Of a DNA stretch of 64,000 bases, positions 58,668 through 64,000 are shown piece by piece. The notes below the pieces were generated by a model that did no database searches, was not told the DNA's origin, and saw nothing but the letters and a program-made list of their open reading frames with translations. How positions within the stretch are numbered: position 1 is the stretch's first letter; every line of letters starts with the position of its first letter. The position numbers and the translations under genes were made by a program. The DNA comes from Nephrocerus scutellatus. Its lineage: Eukaryota > Arthropoda > Insecta > Diptera > Pipunculidae. Location: NCBI GenBank assembly GCA_947095585.1, contig OX352764.1, forward strand, positions 74,510,816 to 74,574,815, in the 5' to 3' direction.

Positions 58668-58869
58668 GAAAAAACAAAATCTCAATAAAGTACATAGTTA
58701 CATACATACATACATGTACCTACACTTGTTCAAGGAACTTGCACCCTTATAATATTTAGCACAGCGTTGTCGTCAGGAAATTGGGGAGAAAAAAAGATGA
58801 AATTTCCATGCACATGCTATATCGTTCGGTTCTGAATTCTGTCTAGGAGATGTAATGAGGGGCACCTGC

Positions 58870-59467
58870 CCAGACAGTTCAGTTGTATTCAAGTTTAGGG
58901 CGAATATACGCCTTGTAAATAGTAGCCAGATCTGAAGGAGTAAAGTACATCTTGCACCTTTTTAGGAAACCTAAACATCTCGCAGCATTTTTAGCGATGG
59001 AAAATAATTGGGGTTTTAGAATGGAATAGATTAGAGGTGGTGGATATGAGATCATTAATGAAAATCAGAAAGAGTGTCGGAGATAAAACAGAGCCTTGAG
59101 GAACACGGCGTTTATGCGGTGAACATTGGATTTGAATCCGTCCAATACGACATGGATTGAACCGGTCAGAAAGGTAGTTACTAGTCAAAACAAGCAGGGT
59201 CTTATCAATTGCATAGGCATTCATTTTCGACAAAAGAGCTTGATGCCAGAATCTGTCAAATGCCTTGGAAATATCGAGTGCAACAACTTCACTTTCACCA
59301 AATTTGTGAATAGACTGGTCCACTTTTCAGTGAGATAAGCCATCAGGTCACCTGTAGAACGTTGCCTACGAAAACCATACTGCTGGTCACTAAGGATTTT
59401 ACGTGATTCAAGGTATTGCATAAGCTTACGATTGATCAGGGTTTTCATGACCTTGGAGAGTATAGAT
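58870..59467 (-). mobile_element. Jockey/CR1-like LINE RT, interrupted by hAT
   Basis: On the minus strand: SILSKVMKTLINRKLMQYLE, SDQQYGFRRQRSTGDLMAYL, then after a frameshift VVALDISKAFDRFWHQALLS (first catalytic Asp), RRVPQGSVLSPTLFLIFIND, and after a deletion NAARCLGF/KRCKMYFTPSDLAT. The catalytic ADD box is lost. The 5' continuation (NHIAVTS) is on the far side of the hAT at 60580-60605, in frame. Confidence 0.85.
59460..59467. repeat. hAT target-site duplication, left
   Basis: GTATAGAT, identical to 60580-60587 and directly next to the hAT TIR. Confidence 0.9.
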
Positions 59468-59593
59468 TAGTGTTGCCAGAAACATTTTGATGAACGTAGG
59501 ATATCGAACATGAAAACCCCGGACTTTACCCGATCGACGAGGGTTGCAAAAAAGAGGACGAAACTAGGAGAAAATAAAAAAAAACCATACAAA

Positions 59594-59737
59594 AGATGTA
59601 AATTCTCTAATCAAAGATACACTTTGTACAAAGTTTGAATAAAATCGGATCTAGAAATTGGGTTAAAAATTGATCACAAGATTCCACCATCCAGCCACCG
59701 ACACATGCCGACGAGAAGTTAATATAGAGAATTTAAA
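59594..59737 (-). mobile_element. Minimal Helitron-like unit, 142-144 bp, inside the hAT
   Basis: Both ends are present (TAAATTCTCTAATC at 59599 and TTAATATAGAGAATTTA ending 59737) with just the subterminal GGGTTAAAAATTGATCACAA block between, and no tandem units. It shows what the smallest form of the family is. Confidence 0.75.
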
Positions 59738-59879
59738 AACAAGAAATGTAGTACAAATTTTTTTAATTCATTCAGAAACTTTATTAAATACTAAAAACTT
59801 AAAAAAATATATGCATATTTGTAATTGCGTATTAAACATTTCCGTCATATTTTTTGTTTGACCTAAGTTTTTCGAGTAT

Positions 59880-60440
59880 ATAATATCAAAATATAATTTT
59901 AAAGCTTGGAAAATAATCAATAGACGTTCAACTGCCGGGTAAAGAGAGAGTCATCTTGTTATTGAATGGTATAACAGCGATTTGTACTCATTGTCAAGAA
60001 ATTCTACAAATCGGTTCTGACCGTATAAATGGAAAAATAGTTATATGTTTTCACGATGATTATATCAACGTCAACTGGCAGAGTATCACATCCATGAAAA
60101 ACCGCATTATTGAGGACATGTGGCGGACATCCTACGCCAATCATTTTTTCGCTAATTACGGATTTTAGCTTTGAGTAAACATTGTTTGAACCTAGCCTTC
60201 GTCTACCTCCAAAATTGGTGTTGCAGTTATCGGCGCAGCACCCAATGCACTTTGATAAGATGTTATTTTTGCTTAAAGTGTCTAGAATAAGTTTAGATAT
60301 TGTTTCAGACGTTTCGTTGTTTTCGAATGCAAGATCAAGTATTTTACATTTAGTACCCCCGTTCCTATAGTCGTAATATCTTATCAACACAGGGAACAAT
60401 TTAAGGGCAAAATGATTACTTGCGTGAGTTTTTTAATTTA
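59880..60440 (-). pseudogene. hAT transposase relic
   Basis: The minus frame from 60399 reads FPVLIRYYDYRNGGTKCKIL, ETISKLILDTLSKNN, CIGCCADNCNTNFGG, RLGSNNVYSKLKSVISEKMI, GVGCPPHVLNNAVFHGCDTL and FSIYTVRTDL. A stop follows, and then TRWLSLFPA-like wording. This is the middle of a hAT (RNase H-like) transposase. BED finger and C-terminal dimerisation domain are not seen. Confidence 0.85.
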
Positions 60441-60579
60441 ATTTTAATTTTTTTTAAATAAAACCCTTAAGGTAAAACACCGGACAAACCCGGACAATTA
60501 AAAAAATATATTCCGGACGCTCCCCGCAAAGATCTAAAAGAGGACATGTCCGGTAAAACCCGGACAGATGGCAACGCTA

Positions 60580-60587
60580 GTATAGAT
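60580..60587. repeat. hAT target-site duplication, right
   Basis: GTATAGAT, partner of 59460-59467. Confidence 0.9.
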
Positions 60588-60599
60588 GTTACCGCAATG

Positions 60600-61062
60600 T
60601 GGTTCCATAGGTATCCCAATCGCCACATGCAAATTCTTGTTAAAAACGGTGGTCAAACGGTACAACTTGCACAGCGACAAAGCAGATCTGGCCCAAGCTG
60701 GATCCGAAACGCTTCAATTGTTCGATCTCTCTTTGCTATTGTATTGTCACCACTGGACACTGTCTCATAGGCAGGCATGCAGCAAGACTGGGAGTCTTCT
60801 CGAATGACTTCTGCAGAAACTGCGTGGATCTTCTCTGTATCTTTCCAGCCCTCTCCCAAAGGCGTAAACTCCCAATTGGAGCTATCTTCTACAACGACAC
60901 TAATGATCTCATCAACATTGACATTGGTAGTCTCCTACGCTTCATACAAAGCTCTAATTGGTTCATGGAGTAGGTGGAAGAAATTCTTCCTGCTCCGTGT
61001 GGTATCACAATGGACCATTACTGGTCTAAGTGTGTCGGTTCCACTGACAGCCACCTAATCGG
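60600..61062 (+). mobile_element. LINE 3' tail (post-RNase H Cys motif)
   Basis: Across two frames: LLLYCHHWTLSH, HAARLGVFSNDFCRNCVD, LCIFPALSQRRKLPIGAIFY, NDTNDLINIDIGSLLRFIQS, SNWFME. The HWTL...CRxC...CPALxxxR pattern is the C-terminal region of Jockey/I-type LINEs. It is opposite in strand to the LINE on its left. Confidence 0.7.
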
Positions 61063-63320
61063 TTAGATTAGGTTTTAGGATTAATAGGTTTCCTATACAT
61101 TTTTATATATATTATCCAAAATACACTTTTTGCTTAAATCACCGCGCTTGCGCTAGATCGTCCGAGACATGAGCTAAAAGAATTGAAAGGAGCGAGTGCG
61201 TAGGTTTTGTCCTGTGTGGTTTCCCTTCCCCGCAAACCTGCTGCCAGCGGCGCAAACTCAAGGTCTTATTAGCGAGGTGAGCATATACGTAAAAAAACAA
61301 CACCGCACTTACGTTTCTAGACAAGACGAACTATAAACTACTATTTTTGTTCATGTACCCCCATGTTTCGATTTTAAAGACGTTTTACACCAAAAAATGT
61401 TGACCTTATCGCCACTCAAACAGGGTATAGGATTAGACGATGGTTTCATGAGACTAAAATCCATAACTATGTTAAATATTGAACAATTTTCTTATAGCTC
61501 ACAATTTATTAGCAAATAATCTTGACTTCCCCTCCAGGTTGTTCAATTGGTTAATTTTCATGGTATATTACATCTGATCTATATTTTTTGGTATTTGTCC
61601 TGCTGTTCTTGTCCCATACGTTTTAAAGCGTAATTTTGCTGCGAGTGTAGGAACTTAGGCGAACGTAAAGCGAAAACGCAACGCATGTTAGCAAATAAGC
61701 AAAGCGTAAAAGCTACGAAGTGAGAACCCACATGTCAGCCTCATTATTTTCAGTTGTCGGTTGTCGCAGTTGAAACAAAATCAAACATCAGCTGCCATAT
61801 CATTCACACACATCACTAGCCAGAAATCTCCTGCAACTACACACAAGAAACCCTGGTTGGTGCATGCATACATATATTGCGCTTCTTGCTCATATGTACA
61901 TACACACTGTAGTTCATTTGCCACATTGTTGTACTCCCTTAATGCCGTGTTGAACCCCGTTGCGTTCGTGAATGGTCTTCGTCGTTCGTCTTTGTCGTCA
62001 TACTGCCTGGCTAACACGAGAAACACACTCGTCTGTAGCTCTGCTTGGCATCATCATCGCAGCCGAACACAGTTCAGCTTTGAACTTGAACTACACGTGG
62101 AGGCAGTGCAACGGTTTTCGAAAACACCACTCGTCGAATGGTACTTGTGCCTTCTTTCGTTCGTTCGTCACATCCCATTCTGTAGAAAGTATTGTATCTG
62201 CACAGAATATATGAGGTAGTGAGTAAGTTTTCGACAGAGTTGCTATTGCGTATTCTCTTGCTCTTACACATTTGTCGCTTGGAGGCAAAGCAATTCACAT
62301 TAAACGATGAAATCGGTTTTCGACATTTGAGTGAATTTGACGGGTTTTAGATTTATGCTCAAAGTAGTATCGTATGACTTGGGTTGAGAAAGTGATAGCA
62401 GGCAGGTTTTGTTATAAATAAACTGGGTAGATATAGAATTCAACAGAAAAACCAAAGCATTTTTTACGAACACAAATGTAAGCTGTTGGCGCTCTCAATA
62501 ATTACTAGTAGTTTTATGACAAATTGAGAACCTTCTTAGTAGATACATCTTATATATCTATTATGTCCCACCATGAAAAGTGCGTAATAAGAATGAAATA
62601 GACAAGTTGTCACTACATAAAGTAAATCCCACTCTTTTATGACCTATACCAATCTTTTATTTTAGATACACACTCACGCCTCTAATCTTTCACAAATGTG
62701 TATCTATGAGATATGTACATAACTGTTTGTGAAGCCATTTTACTTGAAGTTGGTATATGATGAAACATTAATCAGAGTTAATGTATATATATAATGAATG
62801 TATAATATATACATGCATTGATTTTGGTGGGTTGTTAACATTTTTGATATTGAATAAGAATCCGTGGATAGTACACGAATTTCATATCGATTGAAGTGAA
62901 TCTGCATATTATTGTTATTATTTATATTGAATATCCTTATAAAATGCATTTCAAAGAAAGAATAAGTCAAAGGACCTTGACATTTGTTTTTTCATTAACA
63001 TTGAATTGAAATAAATAAATAAACATTATGCTTAAACCTTTTTTAAAATGCACGTGAGATTACAAACAAAATATACCCAAAAATTTCATTAATTTTTTAA
63101 CATTAAATTTAGTTTTATATGGGTACCACAGCTTAATAAGGATTGCTATAGGTGTCAAAACGTAGCAATTTCCAAAAGGAAGTTATATTTTAGCTATCTA
63201 AGCTATGACATTATCGCGTTTATATCTATTATTGCTGCAACTGTCATTTGCGTGTAGCATTTAGCAGTTGCACATAGAATATGACTACGAGATAATAAAA
63301 TAAATAAAATTCGAATTAGC
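61063..63320. other. Unassigned stretch
   Basis: No supported gene. Frames at 61761-62219 and 61781-62026 overlap on opposite strands and have no known motif. It includes an AT-rich TATATA region near 62780 and half of the 57353 palindrome (TGTCAAAACGTAGCAAT, 63154). Confidence 0.45.
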
Positions 63321-63465
63321 GAACAGGATTCTGCTCCTAAAGTTCTTTCCGGAATGAATTATGGAACACGCTAATGAGGCAGCGCCCAACCTACGCTGGA
63401 AGATAATAGCTTACAACGCGATTTTGTTCGCAAAATTTGAGTGGAGAGTAGAGACTTTCGTATAC
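63321..63465 (+). mobile_element. LINE 3' fragment, family L1a, decayed
   Basis: DSAPKVLSGMNYGTR, NLRWK and EWRVETF match NPARKVLCGRIYGTRQRG / LRWKDG / RWRDF at 2570-2740, with deletions. Confidence 0.65.
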
Positions 63466-63504
63466 GTAGAAGGTGTATAACTCGTTGTTTCCACCTCAAA
63501 CAAC

Positions 63505-64000
63505 AATAATATTTTATATATATAAAAATCTCGTGTCACGGTGTTTGTCCTCCAACTGCTCCGAAACGGCTCGACCGATTGTTATGAAATTTTTTATGTA
63601 TATTTGATAGGTATGAGAATTGGTTAAAAAAAACTTTTGAGACCGATTTGGCTAACTTTTATTTTATGAATTCGCCATAGTACGAAATTTTTATGCGAAA
63701 AAAAAATAGAAAAGTTTCCCGGAAAATTTTAAAATTCGGAAAAAACTGAAAGTGCTGTTTTCCATAGGATTTTTGTATAAACTCGCAACCATAACTCACG
63801 ATTAGAACGATGGATTTGCGTAATTATTTTTTTGTTTTTTTTTCGTTGTAGTCCTGGGAAACAAAGACAATTACAAAACCAAGTCGAATAATTCGGACAA
63901 ACAGCAAAAATTGTTTTGTTCGATAAGGTTCGGGAAAATTTGGAAAACGATAAATCTGATATTTTTTAAGGAAATAACTCAATTGAATGTTTTCGGTGAA
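63505..64000 (+). mobile_element. Arthropod-type Helitron 5' end, runs off the window
   Basis: TATATATATAAAAATCTCGT, GTCACGGTGTTTGTCC, CCAACTGCTCCGAAACGGCT, CGACCGATTGTTATGAAATT is wording I know as a widespread arthropod Helitron 5' terminus. No Rep or helicase coding lies within the 490 bases shown. Whether a full element follows cannot be seen. Confidence 0.6.

Larger units (their letters stand above)
59468..60579 (-). mobile_element. hAT element with TIRs and perfect 8-bp target duplication
   Basis: Left TIR TAGTGTTGCC and right TIR (reverse complement) TAGCGTTGCC match at 9 of 10 bases, and the flanking 8-mers are identical, the hAT hallmark. At 1112 bp it is far shorter than an autonomous hAT. 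It carries a broken transposase and a nested Helitron-like unit (59594-59737). It lies inside a LINE. Confidence 0.92.

Noticed and set aside
61761..62219. 152-codon frame on the plus strand
   Set aside because: Low-complexity Ser/His/Tyr-rich translation, an opposite-strand frame overlaps, and no motif.

Overview
This window looks like a gene-poor, AT-rich piece of a dipteran nuclear genome, plausibly a tephritid-type fly. That guess rests on one spliced gene closest in layout to fly methionine aminopeptidase 2 and on the transposon mix (BEL/Pao, Ty3/gypsy, RTE-like and Jockey-like LINEs, mariner, hAT, piggyBac, pogo/Tigger, Helitron). The species itself is inference. I see one confident host protein-coding gene: MetAP2, three exons at 11639-13388, encoding a 480-residue protein with all metal-ligand residues present. 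Nearly everything else recognisable is mobile or repetitive.

Layout. 1-649 is a 62-bp satellite array with higher-order structure. 1.7-5.4 kb holds a Helitron-like terminus, a foldback repeat, LINE 3' ends in both orientations, a Ty3/gypsy integrase relic and a 248-bp tandem duplication. 5.38-10.07 kb is a complete but badly broken BEL/Pao retrotransposon with both LTRs. 10.2-11.35 kb is a pogo/Tigger relic and a palindromic MITE, followed directly by MetAP2. 14.7-19.3 kb holds a tRNA-derived SINE and an RTE-like LINE whose 1027-codon frame is unbroken. 19.31-23.78 kb is a Ty3/gypsy element on the minus strand with both LTRs. 24.8-27.7 kb is a cluster of Helitron-like tandem-unit repeats and a Helitron relic with helicase remains and a 3' hairpin/CTAG end. 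28-45 kb is a mosaic of LINE, SINE, LTR and mariner fragments and two tandem-unit repeat families. 49.3-56.1 kb repeats the same families. 57.7-58.7 kb is a piggyBac-like element; 58.9-61.1 kb is a LINE interrupted by a hAT element that keeps a perfect 8-bp target duplication. The window ends in an arthropod-type Helitron 5' end.

The most distinctive feature is a pair of interspersed families (one ending TAAATTCTCTA..., one rich in CACACGCG) whose interiors are expanded into tandem units of about 100-130 bp. They are present in many copies, lengths and orientations, and look like transposon-borne minisatellites of the kind known from DINE-1/Helentron elements. Nesting allows relative dating: mariner is inside a Helitron-like copy; hAT is inside a LINE; a Helitron-like unit is inside the hAT. 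There is no sign of a bacterial-type operon, CRISPR array or rRNA, and no functional tRNA gene.
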